NCBI GenBank assembly: GCA_963377175.1
Contig: CAUJNA010003781.1
Coordinates: 159,001-223,000, forward strand
Reading direction: 5' to 3'
From: Effrenium voratum
Lineage: Eukaryota; Sar; Dinophyceae; Suessiales; Symbiodiniaceae
DNA length: 64,000 nucleotides
A program made the translations under genes and the position numbers. Positions 40,061 through 51,460 of the stretch are shown one piece after another. Each line of letters begins with the position of its first letter. Position 1 is the stretch's first letter. The notes beneath the pieces were generated by a model, which saw only the letters and a list, made by a program, of their open reading frames with translations, was not told the origin of the DNA and searched no databases.

Positions 40061-40547
40061 CTGTCATGCGCTGTACTTAAACATTTGCACGAGGCATGCG
40101 TGTATTGCACTTACGCAAATACATGTGTTCGCGGAATTGCGACCCCAAAGCATATTGACCAGGGCATGTCGGGCATGTTTCTGTGATACCAAGGTGGGCC
40201 ATCCCCACGACTACTTCAACCTCCCAGACATGTCCCCGAAAAGCCATCCCGATTGCGCTAACTAGAGTGTTCGTCGAAGGTCGCGTGGCCAAGAAGTCTG
40301 TTGGACCTACGTGCGTTCCAACACGATGCTACATGCACAGCTGGCTGCTTCTCAGAACCCGTTCATACGGGCCCCTGAAAGGTCAAAACCCGTCAACACA
40401 CCAACCCCACCTAGCCGAGGAAAACCCGGAGGGGCGGATCTGAATCTCAACCGGTTCTCAGTGCCGTGATAAAAACGGATGTGTCGCAGAAACCCTTGAA
40501 AAACAGCCTCCTTGCCTCGGGTTGCTCGAACATTTGGCCAGTACTCC

Positions 40548-40645
40548 CAGTGAACATCCCAATTACTCAAATCCCGACTCAACCGGGTGGTGCGCCGAAA
40601 ACCCCAAAATGGATCCCAAAACGGTTTTGACAACCACAGCCATTT
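40548..40645. repeat. AGTGAACATCC family repeat
   Basis: CAGTGAACATCCCAATTACTC, GGTGGTGCGCCGAAAACCCC, AAAACGGTTTTGACAACCAC; matches 2426-2527 and 52526-52622. Confidence 0.6.
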
Positions 40646-40780
40646 CTCAGAATTGTGCGCAGATCTTTCGAGGGCTGTCGTAGAAACCCTTTCAAAACCC
40701 CTCCCCCCCTTCGGTTGCTAGAACATTGGCAGAATTTTGCGCAGATCTTTCGAGGGCGTTTCAAGGTGCCCATCTCCAAC

Positions 40781-40828
40781 TCCAAGCCGCTGCCCCTCCC
40801 TTAGGGCCGAGGCCAAGCTGAGGCGCCC
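40781..40828 (-). CDS. Coiled-coil micro-exon candidate, 48 nt
   Basis: Acceptor AAGTTGCGCTCAG|G and GT donor (CGGCTTGGA|GTTGGA) bracket 16 codons in phase 0, GRLSLASALREGQRLG. Helical with a leucine pattern. Confidence 0.5.
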
Positions 40829-41070
40829 CTGAGCGCAACTTGGGCGGTTTGGACGACCGACAGGAAGAGCTCGAGGGTTTCTCGGTTGCGAAATCTGCTC
40901 TGCTAAAAGTGTCTCACTTTTAGCGGCTTAATCCGGAAAACCCACGGGTTGGCAAAAAGTTAAAGTCAACTAACATCCAAACAAAATGCACCAAAGGTTT
41001 GATGTTCGATTGTGAACCCAGGGTTCAAATCCAAACCAATCGAAAACACCAATTAAGGGGGACCTGAACC

Positions 41071-41256
41071 ATGCATTTTTCAGAAGCAAACGTTGTTCAA
41101 CTGTTGCTCGTTTCTCAAACGACTGGGGCTCTGGGAAGAAAGTCTGAGACGAAAACCGGACCGGGGACTTGGATCGACAAGAGCCGCGGCCAATCCCCGA
41201 AGCCAGCGATATCTAAGTCAAAAAGGCTCATGGAGGCATTTGGGGAGTGGGTTCAG
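41071..41256 (+). CDS. Open frame, unrecognised
   Basis: An ATG opens about 62 coding-like codons (MHFSEANVVQLLLVSQTTG; SKSKRLMEAFGEWVQ) before entering the TTTAGGG-like block. No family is recognised. Confidence 0.22.
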
Positions 41257-41445
41257 GGCGGGCTTAGGGTAGGTTTAGGCGCGGGTGTGGGTTTAAGGCG
41301 GGCTCAAGGTATTTAGGAAGCGTTTAGTCGGTGTCGGCGTGGGTTTAAGGCGGGCTTGGGGCATTTAGGGAGTGGGTTTAGGCGTTTAGGGCGGGCTGAG
41401 GGTAAGTCTAGGGAGTGGGTTTAGGGCGGGCTTAGGGTATCACAC
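41228..41445. repeat. Degenerate TTTAGGG-like block
   Basis: GGGAGTGGGTTTAGGGCGGGCTTAGGGT units, diverged, G-rich on plus. Confidence 0.65.
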
Positions 41446-42149
41446 ACCAAGATTAGGCAGACTGTTCAGTCGCTCCCCTCGCATCCATGCACGTGCCTCA
41501 AAAGCAAGGCTACAAGTTGTGGACAAGCAACTGTTGACACAATCCGAACTGTACTTCCCCGAATCCAGCCCGTAGCATAATCACTTTGCTTGGGCTGACA
41601 TGCAGCACAGGGGTCCTTCTTTTTGGAAAACTGCTCCAAAATCCCGGAATGACCGATGGCTTCCCAACCGAACGATGGATTCAGCGCCCCTCTAGTTGGT
41701 GGCTTGATGTTTGGTGCTTTGATGTTTGGCGGTTCGGGGGCGGTTTCCCATGCAAACCCTCTACAACAACCAGGCGCTTCAAACCCACATCCAAACCAAT
41801 CCAAACACCAAAAAAAAAACGCGGTCTCAACTATGTCTCACCAAAACCTTGGCACATTGGACAGATGGCAAGGGATACATGGAGCCGAGATGAAAATTGT
41901 CGACAAACAGTCGACAAGGCCCCCCTTCACATGTTTAGGCGGTCAGTGGTCCCAACCTTATGCTCAACCCAACCAAATGCTCAGCAGCATGCGCTGAATC
42001 AATTGGTCCTCTACTGGACCCTGCAACCTTCTGCCCCCCCCCACATGTCTGAAAACACCCCAACAAACCGATACCACCTCCGCCACAACTCGAGGCCCAA
42101 GTTCCACCACTCAGGAAAAGAGTTGAGAAAACCAGCGCCAGCTCCCAGA

Positions 42150-42270
42150 AATGGAGCATTGCTGCCAGAGGAAAATCCCCGAGGACCGCCCGGACCACTT
42201 CTCTCCACTGGGCCCGCGACGCTTCGACTCGACTCTCGACTCGACCATCATCGAGCGGGGAGTTCTCGCC
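42150..42270. other. GC-rich stretch with several open frames
   Basis: Minus frames (VESRVEASRAQWREVVRAVL) and a plus frame (FDSTLDSTIIERGVLASVW) are both coding-like. A TCGACTCGACTCTCGACTCG run makes all frames look regular. Adjacent to the exon at 42270-42311; it may contain one more exon of that series. Confidence 0.35.
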
Positions 42271-42311
42271 TCGGTCTGGTTGGACTGGCGCCGGGAGGAC
42301 TGCAGCTCCGC
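42270..42311 (-). CDS. 42-nt phase-0 micro-exon candidate with GC donor
   Basis: Acceptor GGCGGGCCAG|G and GC donor (AGACCGAG|GCGAGA) bracket 14 codons, AELQSSRRQSNQTE. Donor context as at 37228 (GAG|GCGAGC). Confidence 0.55.
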
Positions 42312-42690
42312 CTGGCCCGCCAAGAGCTCCAAAACCGGTTTTGGGATCCCATTTGCCAGGGGGCTCTGGCTTCTGGTTTCTGATTCCCAACGTGTTTTTT
42401 GTTTACCAACAAACCATAAATTCAACCATGGTTTCTGAGGTGGTGCGAAATGGATTTCGTGCATCCACAGTGGGTGTCCTTTTTAGGTTGGTGAGATCAC
42501 AAATAGAAGGCACTGGTTGAGATGGGTTTTGACTATGTTTTGTTTTGTTTTAAGGACACCTGTGGATATGGCTGTGGGTCAAAACCTATGCTACCATTTT
42601 GGGATTGCGGAAAAAGGTGCGGAAGAGACGAACTCTTGGATTCCCTTTACAACCCTGAACAGGGTACCCTTCAACAGCACACACACACAC

Positions 42691-42764
42691 ATGGCTGTGG
42701 GTCAAAACCAATGGTACCATTTTGGTTGGTTGGGGGTACGATTTGGATTTTGACCCACAGCCAT
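42691..42764. mobile_element. Short ATGGCTGTGGGTCAAAA palindromic element
   Basis: 74 bp with near-perfect terminal inverted repeats ATGGCTGTGGGTCAAAAYC and GGATTTTGACCCACAGCCAT. A partial copy lies just upstream at 42569-42605. Related to MITE family D by its end. Confidence 0.75.
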
Positions 42765-42816
42765 CTGATCGAAGCTGCTCGGATCGCATGAGCCTTGCGG
42801 GGACTGTACATGCTCG

Positions 42817-42925
42817 GTTGACGTTGGAAGGGGACCAAAATCCAAACTTTAGCAGTGAAGTGGTTGGAATTCAACCACTAAACCACAATAAGTAAAAATG
42901 TAAGATGTTTCCCAGCAACAACCGT
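42817..42925. repeat. Dispersed repeat H
   Basis: GTTGGAAGGGGACCAAAATC, CAAACTTTAGCAGTGAAGTGG, CCACTAAACCACAATAAG and CCCAGCAACAACC. Copies at 54003-54112 and 63010-63135. Confidence 0.6.
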
Positions 42926-42999
42926 GGATGCATGGGTTTGGTTTAGAACTTGTACACAACTCATCCTTTCGCAGATCAGAACACCATGGTGTCTTTTGG

Positions 43000-43290
43000 C
43001 TGGGCGTGTTCTTTGTTGGTCCCTTCAAGGGGCTTGCTTTGAGTGATTGCGTCCTTTTCCTGACCATGATTTACATACGAAAGCGAATTGCCTTGAAGAA
43101 GAAAAGCCGCCAAATTGTCTGTGGGATAAAAAAAAGCCTGGTTAAAGACCGAATTGAAGGGAAAGCCGCCCAGATGTGTGGGATAAAACCCCCTGGAAGA
43201 AGAAAAACGAGGGTTCTTGTAAACAGCTGCAAGGACCTGAAAAGAAGATTCGTGATCTCCTTTCGGAGCCGCCTTTTTCATGGACCTTAA
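43000..43290 (+). CDS. Lysine-rich open frame, unrecognised
   Basis: A plus frame with LFLTMIYIRKRIALKKKSRQ and a direct internal repeat (KKSRQIVCGIK / KAAQMCGIK) caused by a 27-bp imperfect duplication. Ends at TAA near 43288. Unknown family, may be chance. Confidence 0.22.
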   Translation: MGVFFVGPFKGLALSDCVLFLTMIYIRKRIALKKKSRQIVCGIKKSLVKDRIEGKAAQMCGIKPPGRRKTRVLVNSCKDLKRRFVISFRSRLFHGP

Positions 43291-43530
43291 TCAACAGGGA
43301 TCCGGATGCATTATACACCTGAACATTGCAACTTGTAAATGGTGGTGTCCATTTCTGTATTTTGGTGTTGAAAAAGCAACATGTTTCAAATGGATGGGCA
43401 AAATGTATTTCTTGTAAGGAGCCCTGATCAAGGAAGCCCAAAGGTGAAAAAGCTCGATTCGGTTTGGAGAACCGAGCATAGCATCCACCGAGCGTAGCAT
43501 CCGAAAAAAGCAACTGGCTTCGGTCTCCGC

Positions 43531-44400
43531 TTGAAGGGCCCAGAAGAAATCACCTCAAAACCATCGTTCTGGGGAATAACCCTTGCAGTGATACCAAGAT
43601 GGAGCATCCCTGTATCACTAAGGTCGGACAAAAAGTGGCATAAAGACCAAAATTTCACACAGAGATCAAAGAGAACAGCGGCAGCGGATTGGGGAAATCA
43701 GTTACAGGAAAAATACGCCCACAAAAATGGGCGTTGGTCTCCTTTTGGTCTGGATCAGAACAGGGTGGTACGCCTCTTCAAAGCATTTTGTTGGGTGGGA
43801 ACTCCAAAGCACACTTTAAAGGGTACCTAACGCAATTGCGCCCTCTTTCGGAAGAAAACAAATGGGTTCTTTGATCCTGAGCCTTACCACGAAGACGGCC
43901 TTCGGTCTCCCTTTGGTCCGCTGTCGAGGCTTCATGTTTCAAATGAAAGTGAGCATCTGTCACCAAAATGACCGACGATTCTTCTGGATTTAGGGAGAGG
44001 GACTTGCCTTTGGCCGGGCTGGTTGGGGTTAGATCGCATCCTATTTAAGCTCACAAGGAAGCCCACCGACATCACCCATCAGGGAAGGCTCAAAGACCGG
44101 CTCAAAGACCAATCCAGGATTGCTTTATTGCTCCCTGGACCAGAATCAAGAAACTTAAATATACTTTTCCCTCCACAACAGCGGCCCCAACATACCAAGT
44201 GGCTGGTGGCCTGGGTTATAACCCACTTGCAGATCTCTTGCGAAGGGGCTTTGGCCTGGCTAACTACTTGCTCCGCAAAAAATGGAAGCCCAGCATCCCC
44301 TCTCTTTAGCACCAACATGTGGTCAAAACTCCAAATTGGGACCTGGTTCCCCGATTTGTCCGAGGTTGATGACAATCCCCCTACCAATTCCAAGTAAAGG
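43531..44400 (+). CDS. Two consecutive plus-strand open frames, unrecognised
   Basis: 43531-43830 (about 99 codons) and 44023-44397 (about 124 codons, for example WLVAWVITHLQISCEGALAW) are open on plus. Neither has a recognisable domain, and frames of this size are expected by chance here. Confidence 0.15.
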
Positions 44401-44595
44401 TTGATTTCAAGGGAAACCAGAACCCAAACGCCCAGTGGCCGTGGGAAAATCGAGCATCCTGTTTTGGTTGAGTTTTGTTCAACGGGAGCCCCCATACATG
44501 AGAAAAGCAATTGAGCGGAATCCACTGGGCTGGAAGAAATCCCTTGCCATGCCCCGGTTCCGAGATACACGAAGTGGCGCTCGCTTTTTCGCCAC

Positions 44596-44628
44596 GCAAA
44601 TCTTGCGGTGCTCCGGCCAGGAGCGACG
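44596..44628 (-). CDS. 33-nt phase-0 micro-exon candidate
   Basis: Acceptor CCCGAGGCCAG|C and GT donor (AAGATTTGC|GTGGCG) bracket exactly 11 codons, RRSWPEHRKIC. Length and phase match the series; strongly basic. Confidence 0.52.
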
Positions 44629-45015
44629 CTGGCCTCGGGATTGAGACGCTTGAAGTGGCGGTTGCAGCGTATGTGAAAACAAGTCTTAACCCTGGCACCC
44701 TAAATAGCGTATCTATGCACACATGCAAAAGCTGCGGGTGTGTGTTTGTGAGTCAAATACGCACCACAGACACACACACACACAAAAAAAAAAAGAGCAT
44801 AAAGAAGCGAAAGACGTCCGGTTTTCCCAAAACGCCCACCCGAAACGAGGACACCCTCAGAAAAGGAGAGACAGCCCGGGCTCCAGTTTTGAGCATGTGG
44901 AGACCTGCGAGGCTGGATCAAGGAATTGCGATCCCCTAAGAGACCTTGGGGAGTCGACCTGTGAAAATTTTGACGTGGAAACCCATGAACAGGTCGCCCC
45001 CAAAACGGGCCATGG

Positions 45016-45803
45016 TTGCACCGTGTCTGGGTTGGGTCCCGGGGTTCAGCTTCCTTTCGGCTTTTAGCTCAGGATATGTTGGTCTGGGCTTTTGAGAGGG
45101 TACACTCGCTCAGACTCACTCCCAGAGAATTGGCCTGCTTATATGCAACCAAGTCTGCCAAACAAATCTTGGGCGTTTCAGGCTGGCTTTGCAGGGAAAC
45201 TAAAAGGAGCGCCAACTTTCTCCCGGCCGCGCTCTTGGAAAACAAGCATGCATGGCTGTGGCTCAAAAACTACGGGGCACCCAACGCGTTGGGTAAAGGA
45301 AAGCATGATCAACACCTGCGGCCTTTCTGGCGCCAAACCCACCTACCTGGCTTGCACGTTTTGAGGAAACTTGATCTTGCCCAAGCATCTCCAACGGGCT
45401 TTAGGAAGACGTCATAGCCATCTTGGGCAAGCTGCGCTGCCACCTTGTTGTCACCCAAGTGCGCTGGTGCTTCGGCACCCTGTCACCAGTTTGGCTCTCG
45501 TCTCGGAAGGAAAGGTTCGCTCAGAGGTGGGTGGGCATATTCCTGCAGGTTGCATATCATGCAGCAGGTAGCTTGATCATCAGGGAAGACGCAAGGGAAC
45601 CAACGCAGCAAGGGGCAAACAAATGCAGATGCGTCCATATCTGGTGTGTCGTTCTGACCGTCAGAGAAAAGGTCGTGCAGCGAACTGACATGGGGTCCTT
45701 TGAGGGAATTGATCTCCCAGCCCTCACACACATACACAAGCGCTTTCTGAAACCTTCAGAAAGCAGGCGCAGTGTGCTAGGTCCAGCAGAGAGGTTAGAA
45801 TAA
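45016..45803 (+). CDS. Plus-strand open frames, unrecognised
   Basis: Two frames, 45016-45417 and 45423-45803, each about 130 codons. The first includes LTPRELACLYATKSAKQILG; the second FLQVAYHAAGSLIIREDARE. No domain is recognised and repeat fragments cross them. Confidence 0.15.
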
Positions 45804-45830
45804 GTTGGTACCTTTTTTGTTCCGTAGCCC
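45778..45830. mobile_element. MITE family A, left fragment
   Basis: CTAGGTCCAGCAGAGAGGTTAG then AATAAGTTGGTACC; the right half is missing. Confidence 0.5.
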
Positions 45831-46019
45831 GCCCAAAGATACAGCTGAGAAGAAGGGAAAATCTAGCATTGTCTTTCTTCATGGCGTTGGTTTCCCGGGA
45901 ACCAGATACCTCCATTTGTTGGAAAAAAACGGATGGCCTGTCTTTTTGTGAGGGTACCCTCTAGTGGTTTGAAAGGAAAGCCAAAAGGAAACCCGGTGTT
46001 TCTTTTTCGCGAGGGTCCG

Positions 46020-46146
46020 ACTCACAAAAAGACACGCACACACACACACAGACACACACAGACACACACACACACAGACACACAGACACACACAGAGACA
46101 CACACACACACATACACACAAAGACACACACATACACACATACATG
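46020..46146. repeat. CA/CAGACA microsatellite
   Basis: (CA)n with periodic GACACA and CATACA variants. Confidence 0.92.
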
Positions 46147-46728
46147 CATGTTTCTCTATTCAAGCCGTTGGCTTTCTTAGGTTCCCCTCCAAACAGTGGG
46201 GGGACCTATCACCTCTTTCCTCTTGGGCAAGTCGTATCGAAAAACCCATAAGCCAGAGTTACCTCAAACAAACCGGTTTCAGCAGCGCCCAAAACCCCTC
46301 GAAACGCGGTTCTATAAGGAAGGTCACAATGTTTTTGTTTTTTTTTACAGGCTTTACTAGAAACCCCCACGAAAACCGCCAGTAGAGCCACCTAAAGTGG
46401 CGCAGGGAGCTTCTTTGGTGAACATGATTTACATGGGCATGTATGTCCACCGTCAGCTTTTGCCACCCGACCAAAAGCAACATGTTTGATTCTGGTCCCT
46501 CCGTGAACCGTACAAAGAAAAATGGTTTCAACAAATATCCAGACGTCTGGAACTATCTGGGCGTCCAGATGTTTTACATGTTCAGGTTCACTATATGGGT
46601 ATGGGTCAAAATTAAACCACCAGGATATGGACCGCAGATTTGAGTCTTCCAGAGCAAGCCATGTTGGGCTTAATTACCCTTTTTTTGACTCACACTTTTA
46701 TGGCCATGGGTCAAAATCCCGTACCCGC

Positions 46729-46835
46729 AGTGAATATCCGATTCAATCCCCACTAAAATAGGTTCTAAATGGAAAGGTGCGCCGAAAACCCCAAAATGGG
46801 ATCCCATTCTTCGTTTTGACCCACACCTCTCTACG
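46729..46835. repeat. AGTGAACATCC family repeat
   Basis: CAGTGAATATCCGATTCAATC, GGTGCGCCGAAAACCCC, AAATGGGATCCCATTC, GTTTTGACCCACACC. Confidence 0.6.
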
Positions 46836-46844
46836 CTTACACCT

Positions 46845-46935
46845 TCAAAGGCTCCGGCACTCGGCGCCGCAGAGCGCAAGCTCCCCTGCGTGCTGGTCAC
46901 GAAAAGCCACGATGGGAGCCGTCAGCTCGGCCAGG
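46845..46935 (-). CDS. Coding island in the exon series
   Basis: A GC-rich minus-strand island after a long C tract. Acceptor CCTGGCCGAG|C. It encodes LTAPIVAFRDQHAGELALCG and continues to TGA at 46845-46847. The first 33 nt (LTAPIVAFRDQ) fit the 11-codon pattern but the following bases are CA, so that border is not supported. Possible last exon or exon with an unrecognised donor. Confidence 0.4.
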
Positions 46936-46983
46936 GGGGGGGGGGGCTTTTGAGACAACTCGCCTGGTTCTTGACAAACAAAT

Positions 46984-47090
46984 AAGAAGAAGGAAGAAAA
47001 GAAGACAAGAAGACAAGAAGACAAGAAGACAAGAAGACAAGAAGACAAGAAGACAAGAAGAAAGGAAGAAAAGAAGAAAAGAATAAACAA
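46984..47090. repeat. AAGAAGAC purine-rich repeat
   Basis: About eight copies of (AAGAAGACAAG) with AAGGAAG variants at the ends. Confidence 0.88.
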
Positions 47091-47420
47091 AGAAGATGAC
47101 AAATAAAAGAAGGACAAACACAAAATGAAAACACAGAAGGCGGGGGGTCTCTTGAAAGCACAATCCCCTGCAGTACATCCCATCTTCAAAACATGGCAGG
47201 CTGGCGGCATCGCCCACACCTGGCGCTGACCAAACACCGGGGAGACCGTCAAAAGGAGCTTCCCAAAAACACTGGGTTCCTAATTCAGCGCCAAAGAAAC
47301 AGAAACAAAACACTAACAAAAAACAAAACAAAAAACGAGATCCCCGATGGTGTTTGAGCTCCATGATCATTTGCAGAGTAAACACGACAGCCAAAGGAAG
47401 CTCACCTTAAAGGGCAAGAA

Positions 47421-48065
47421 GTGACGTTTCAAACCTACCGAACGGGGGCCATGTCAGGAAGCCTCGAGGCAAACTTGGCTGTGACACTGAGTAGACCTAA
47501 CCAGGCGCGCTATCCCCTTCGTTGCAGGAAATGCGCCAGGGTCAACATGCGGTGCTACAGTATACGGGAAAAAACACCAGTGAACCCCCTGTCTTTGGCG
47601 TTTGGTGAGCCTATGCAACCCCCCCTGGCTTGGGCGGCTCACGTTTGGTATGCCTAATGCCCTAAACCCCAAACTGACCGGAAAAAATTGACCTGGAAAT
47701 GCAAAACTTCTCTTTCATGGTTGTGGACCATCATCCTCACCACAGTAGGCCATCTCCTGACATTGGATCATCGTTTGCAAGGGTCTGCCCTTGGTATTCA
47801 TTGCTCCTTGCTAGGGGTCACAACCAAACCAAAATCCTCTGGAATCAAAGAGGTCATTAAGAACCAACCCCTCATTTCCAGCCACTTGAGTCACATTCGA
47901 ATGGAAAACATAGGGGACACCGCGGGGTTCAAAAGAGAGGCCGACCCTGTCGGCCGGTATATGTTGGAGCCATGTCGGTTACGTGGGCGCCGGGAAAGGG
48001 TTGCAAGGACATGTTTCTGCCTCAGGGGAAAGCTGATTCAAAGTAGGGTGGTGAGATCCTCCTGA
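47421..48065 (+). CDS. Plus-strand open frames with a good internal acceptor
   Basis: Two frames (47421-47657 and 47688-48065) are open. A strong acceptor (CCCCTTCGTTGCAG|G near 47530) precedes a third reading, EMRQGQHAVLQYTGKNTS. The frame choice is unclear and no family is recognised. Confidence 0.2.
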
Positions 48066-48098
48066 TTTCTTTCCATCACAGCCGACAACTTGATCACT

Positions 48099-48203
48099 TG
48101 GCTGTGGGTCAAAAATAGGTACGTACTCAAAGTGCAACCCTGGTGAATAGAACAAGTAGACTAAACCCTACGGTCCGGTGGCTCTTAAATGTTGAGCCAC
48201 ACC
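48099..48203. mobile_element. MITE family D copy
   Basis: TTGGCTGTGGGTCAAAAATAGG ... CTTAAATGTTGAGCCACACC with the family core (CTACGGTCCGG). Confidence 0.7.
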
Positions 48204-49103
48204 GGATTGCAAGGGGATTCCTTTGGCTAACGTCCATCCAAAAGGAATCCCTTTGTGGTGGTCCCGAAACCTCTCTCCCGCATTGTACTCGCTAAGCAGA
48301 CCTGAGTGCCTACCTAATCCCCGATTCTATGCTTTTAGGGAGCAACCGAGATTTGTTAAAGGCAACAAAAGAAAACAAGGGCTGGTCCCTACGACTATGC
48401 TGCCACGGGGATTGTCTTGGTTGCGGAACCCAGAATTAGCAAACTCATGGTGTCAGCTTTTGGCTAATTGGTGATTTGGGTTGGTTTGGAGGTGTTGTAG
48501 GGTTTCCCAAATACCCTCTACCACCAATTCACCTGATGATTGATTTGTTGAGGGGAATGTTTTCAGCACCCACTCTGACGGGACACACCTTTTGATACTG
48601 CAAAGCTGGCAAGGTCCTGCAAAAAACACGCTAGCTTCCCTTGTCCTTTCCCTTCAAACCAACCACAACGCCCGCAAAAACAGAACGACTCGCTTTCCCA
48701 CGCACGTGTTGTTTCGGTGTAAAGGTCCTGACTTGAGGCAGCTTCAAACAAACACGAAAAAAGCTCGAGCTCTCATGGCGTCCCAGGCTCATGAAAAAGA
48801 ACAGGTCCCACATCCACACCTCAAACTTTCTTAGACTCTTGTCCCCTACCTCACTTCCTGAGATCACAGAAGAAGCTTGCCACCAGCATGGTCCGAACCC
48901 AAAGGGTCCAGCAACTTGGAACATGGGCGTGTCTTTCTTTCCGGGTTTCTAAAAACAAAACAAAAAACCAAGGTCTCTATTTTTTTTAATATGTTTGTTG
49001 TAGATTTTTTTCTTTTGAAAAAAAATAATATACCAACAAAAACAACGCAACAACACCCAGCGAACCCAAAACCTGACCAACCCCAGTCAAGGGAAGCTCT
49101 TTC

Positions 49104-49200
49104 CTGGGCTGCCCTCAGATCCCCTGCAAACAGTTTAATCTTAGTGGGTTACATGGAAACTACCACTAAACCCTAAAAGCCTACAAAGCTAAGGAGCCGG
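49104..49200. repeat. Foldback family F, solo arm
   Basis: GCCCTCAGATCCCCTGC, TTAGTGGGTTACATGGAAAC, CTACAAAGCTAAGGAGCCGG. Confidence 0.62.
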
Positions 49201-49284
49201 ATTTCTTTGAAGGCCACCCAGTTTCTTTGAGGGTCTCCTTGTTTGAGTTGACAGGGAAGCAACCGCCCACTCGCGACCAGACAC

Positions 49285-49336
49285 CCGGCGCGTCCGTCCT
49301 GGTGGTGGCAGGGCGGCCGCACACCGCGCAGGCCCT
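49285..49336 (-). CDS. Candidate exon with CxxCG motif
   Basis: Acceptor GCGAGCCCGCAG|A and GT donor (GACGCGCCGG|GTGTCT) bracket 52 nt. They encode RACAVCGRPATTRTDAP; the frame continues to another cysteine (SRVGGC). The C-x2-C-G pattern could be half of a zinc-binding knuckle, but two other frames are open in this GC-rich island. Confidence 0.38.
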
Positions 49337-49429
49337 CTGCGGGCTCGCAGGCGCCGGAAGATCCTGCCGTACCAAAAGCGGGGCCAAAGCAGCGGGGGAC
49401 AAAATAGCACGCATTTGGGTGTGTGTCTT

Positions 49430-50265
49430 GTTGTGGGGGTAACACAGATTTGGGTGTGTCTCTTGTTGCTTTTCTTGCCTCTTGTTCTGTTTGTTGGTTG
49501 GGGGTGACACAGATTTGGCTTCTTGTTCAATTTGTTGGTTGGGGAAAAACAGATTTGGGATGTGTCTTGTTGGTTTTCTTGCTTCTTGTTCAATTTGTTT
49601 GGTTGAGGGAAAACAGATTTGGGATGTGTCTTGTTGCTTTTCTTGCTTATTCAGATTTAGGATGTGTCTTGTTGCGTTTCTTGGTTCTTGTCGTTTATTA
49701 CTTGGGGGTAACACAGATTATGGATGTGTCTTGTTGCATTTCTTGCTTCTTGTTCTTGTGTTTTTGTTTGGAAGTAACACAGATTATGGATGTGTCTTGT
49801 TGCTTTTCTTGCCTCTTGTTCTGTTTGTTGGTTGGGGGTAACACAGATTTGGGATGTGTCTTGTTGCTTTTCTTGCTTCTTGTTCTTTTTTTTGGGTTCG
49901 GGGAACACAGATTTGGGATGTGCCTTGTTGCTTTTCTTGCTTCTTGTCTTGTTGTTTGGTTGGGGGTTGTCTTGTTGCTTTTCTTGCTTCTTGTCATTTT
50001 TTTGGTTGGGGGTAACACAGATTTGGGATGTGTCTTGTTGCTTTTCTTGCGTCTTGTCGTTTTTTGGTTGGGGGTAACACGGATTTGGGATGTGTCTTGT
50101 TGCTTTTCTTGCGTCTTGTTCTTTTTTGGTTGGGGTAACACAGATTTGAGATGTGTCTTGTTGCTTTTCCTGCTTCTAGATCTTTTTTGGTTGGGGTAAC
50201 ACAGATTTGGGATGTGTCTTGTTGCTTTTCTTGTTTCTTGTTTTTTGTTGGTTGGGAGGGGACCC
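49430..50265. repeat. About 62-bp tandem repeat, 13-14 copies
   Basis: Unit TAACACAGATTTGGGATGTG, TCTTGTTGCTTTTCTTGCTT, CTTGTTCTTTTTTGGTTGGGG with indels. Long minus-strand lysine/glutamine-rich and plus-strand phenylalanine/leucine/cysteine-rich frames through it are repeat artefacts. Confidence 0.92.
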
Positions 50266-50700
50266 TCTTGCAGTTTTCTGGGTTTTATATGTTTGTTGGT
50301 GTTTGGGGAGCCCTCTGTTGGCTGCGCTTTTTCCCAGCACAAAAACAATCATACACCATTTTTGGGGGGCTGCGATTCCCGCAAAACAGGACGAGCCACC
50401 CGTATGGTTCCATGAAGTCCCGTGACCCGAAAAGGGGAGGTCGTCATTTTGGGCGACGGAAAGAGAGTTGAGAGTTGGGTGCTTCTTGTTCGGAATCGGA
50501 CCCCAACAAATTGTGGGGTTCCTTTTGGCTCCCTGCAAAGGCCACAAAACATGGGGGGGGCCCTCAAAAAACAAGACACACCCATGTGTTTCATTTGGCG
50601 GAACTGAGGAAACCGTTGATTTCAACTGCCTCTGTGTCGGCAAAAAACTGCGAGGCTGGGAGGCTCTCTCCGAAGCATGGGTTTCCTGATGGAAAAACCG

Positions 50701-50793
50701 GTGAGTCACAATCAAAACCCGGAATTCGAATGGTCTACCCCGGATATCCGCAACTTCTGGCGACTGCCCCTTACTAACCTTCAACCCGGCAGA
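50701..50793. mobile_element. MITE family E, diverged copy
   Basis: GTGAGTCACAATCAAAACCCGG, GGATATCCGCAAC, CCCCTTACTAACCTTCAACCCGG. Confidence 0.6.
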
Positions 50794-50799
50794 TTGGTT

Positions 50800-50950
50800 T
50801 GCCTGAGAATCCAGAGCGTTTCCAGTCAGTTTGTCAACACAAGGCCCCAAGGCAAGGCGTAGGCCCAAGGCAAAGGCCCCAACAGGCAAAGTGGCAAGTT
50901 CATATAGGGCCCCAAGTGTCCCCACGTCCCGCAATCCCCAAGAAGCCACA
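50800..50950 (-). CDS. Coding-like frame, weak
   Basis: The minus frame DVGTLGALYELATLPVGAFA continues with LGLRLALGPCVDKLTGNAL. It is hydrophobic and helix-like. The region also has GGCAAGGC/CCCAAGGC near-repeats that may explain its regularity. Confidence 0.25.
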
Positions 50951-51337
50951 ACACTTGGCCAGACTTCGGCCCGTAAGAAGTTTGCTTTTTTGTAAGTGGA
51001 AGTGAATGGGTTTGTCTTTTCTTAATAGTGCCGTTTGTTTAATGGTTTCGAAGGGAGACACATGAATTTCTGTGCTTGTTCTTCCTGATTGTTTTCTTTT
51101 TGTGGGAGGGGGTTCCCTAAAAAGAGACTCGCCGGCCCACTCCAGGAATCCCTACATTTCCCCTGAAAACATCACCCCCACCAAAACAAACTCACCTGAA
51201 ATGGGCCCAAGGGCGATGTTTCAAACCACCCCAAAAAGCTCAAGGGTTATTCTGACTGAGTCTAGTATCAAAGCGAGAGGTCCTGGGGGTTGCTTCAACC
51301 TTTCGGCCAACTGAGGTCACATCATGGGACCCCCCGT

Positions 51338-51368
51338 TGCTTGTCCATCCAGAGGCTTTCCTGGCAGA
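51338..51368 (-). CDS. Weak micro-exon candidate
   Basis: Acceptor AGGTCTGCCAG|G followed by ESLWMDKQRG in phase 0; donor unclear (CGGG|GGTCCC). A longer overlapping frame (RSARKASGWTSNGGSHDV) is also open. Confidence 0.28.
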
Positions 51369-51460
51369 CCTGTGCATCTCAATGCAGAAAAAAATGAACT
51401 GATTTGGTAGCACATGCTTTTCAAGACTGATATTATATGTATATGTATATATAAAAAGGT

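Noticed and set aside
42978..48474. Run of medium-length plus-strand frames as a possible degenerate transposon polyprotein
   Set aside because: No reverse transcriptase, integrase or transposase motif; frames of about 125 codons are expected by chance in a window of this size and composition, and repeats interrupt them.
49698..50348. Lysine-rich 216-codon minus frame
   Set aside because: Translation of the 62-bp tandem repeat.
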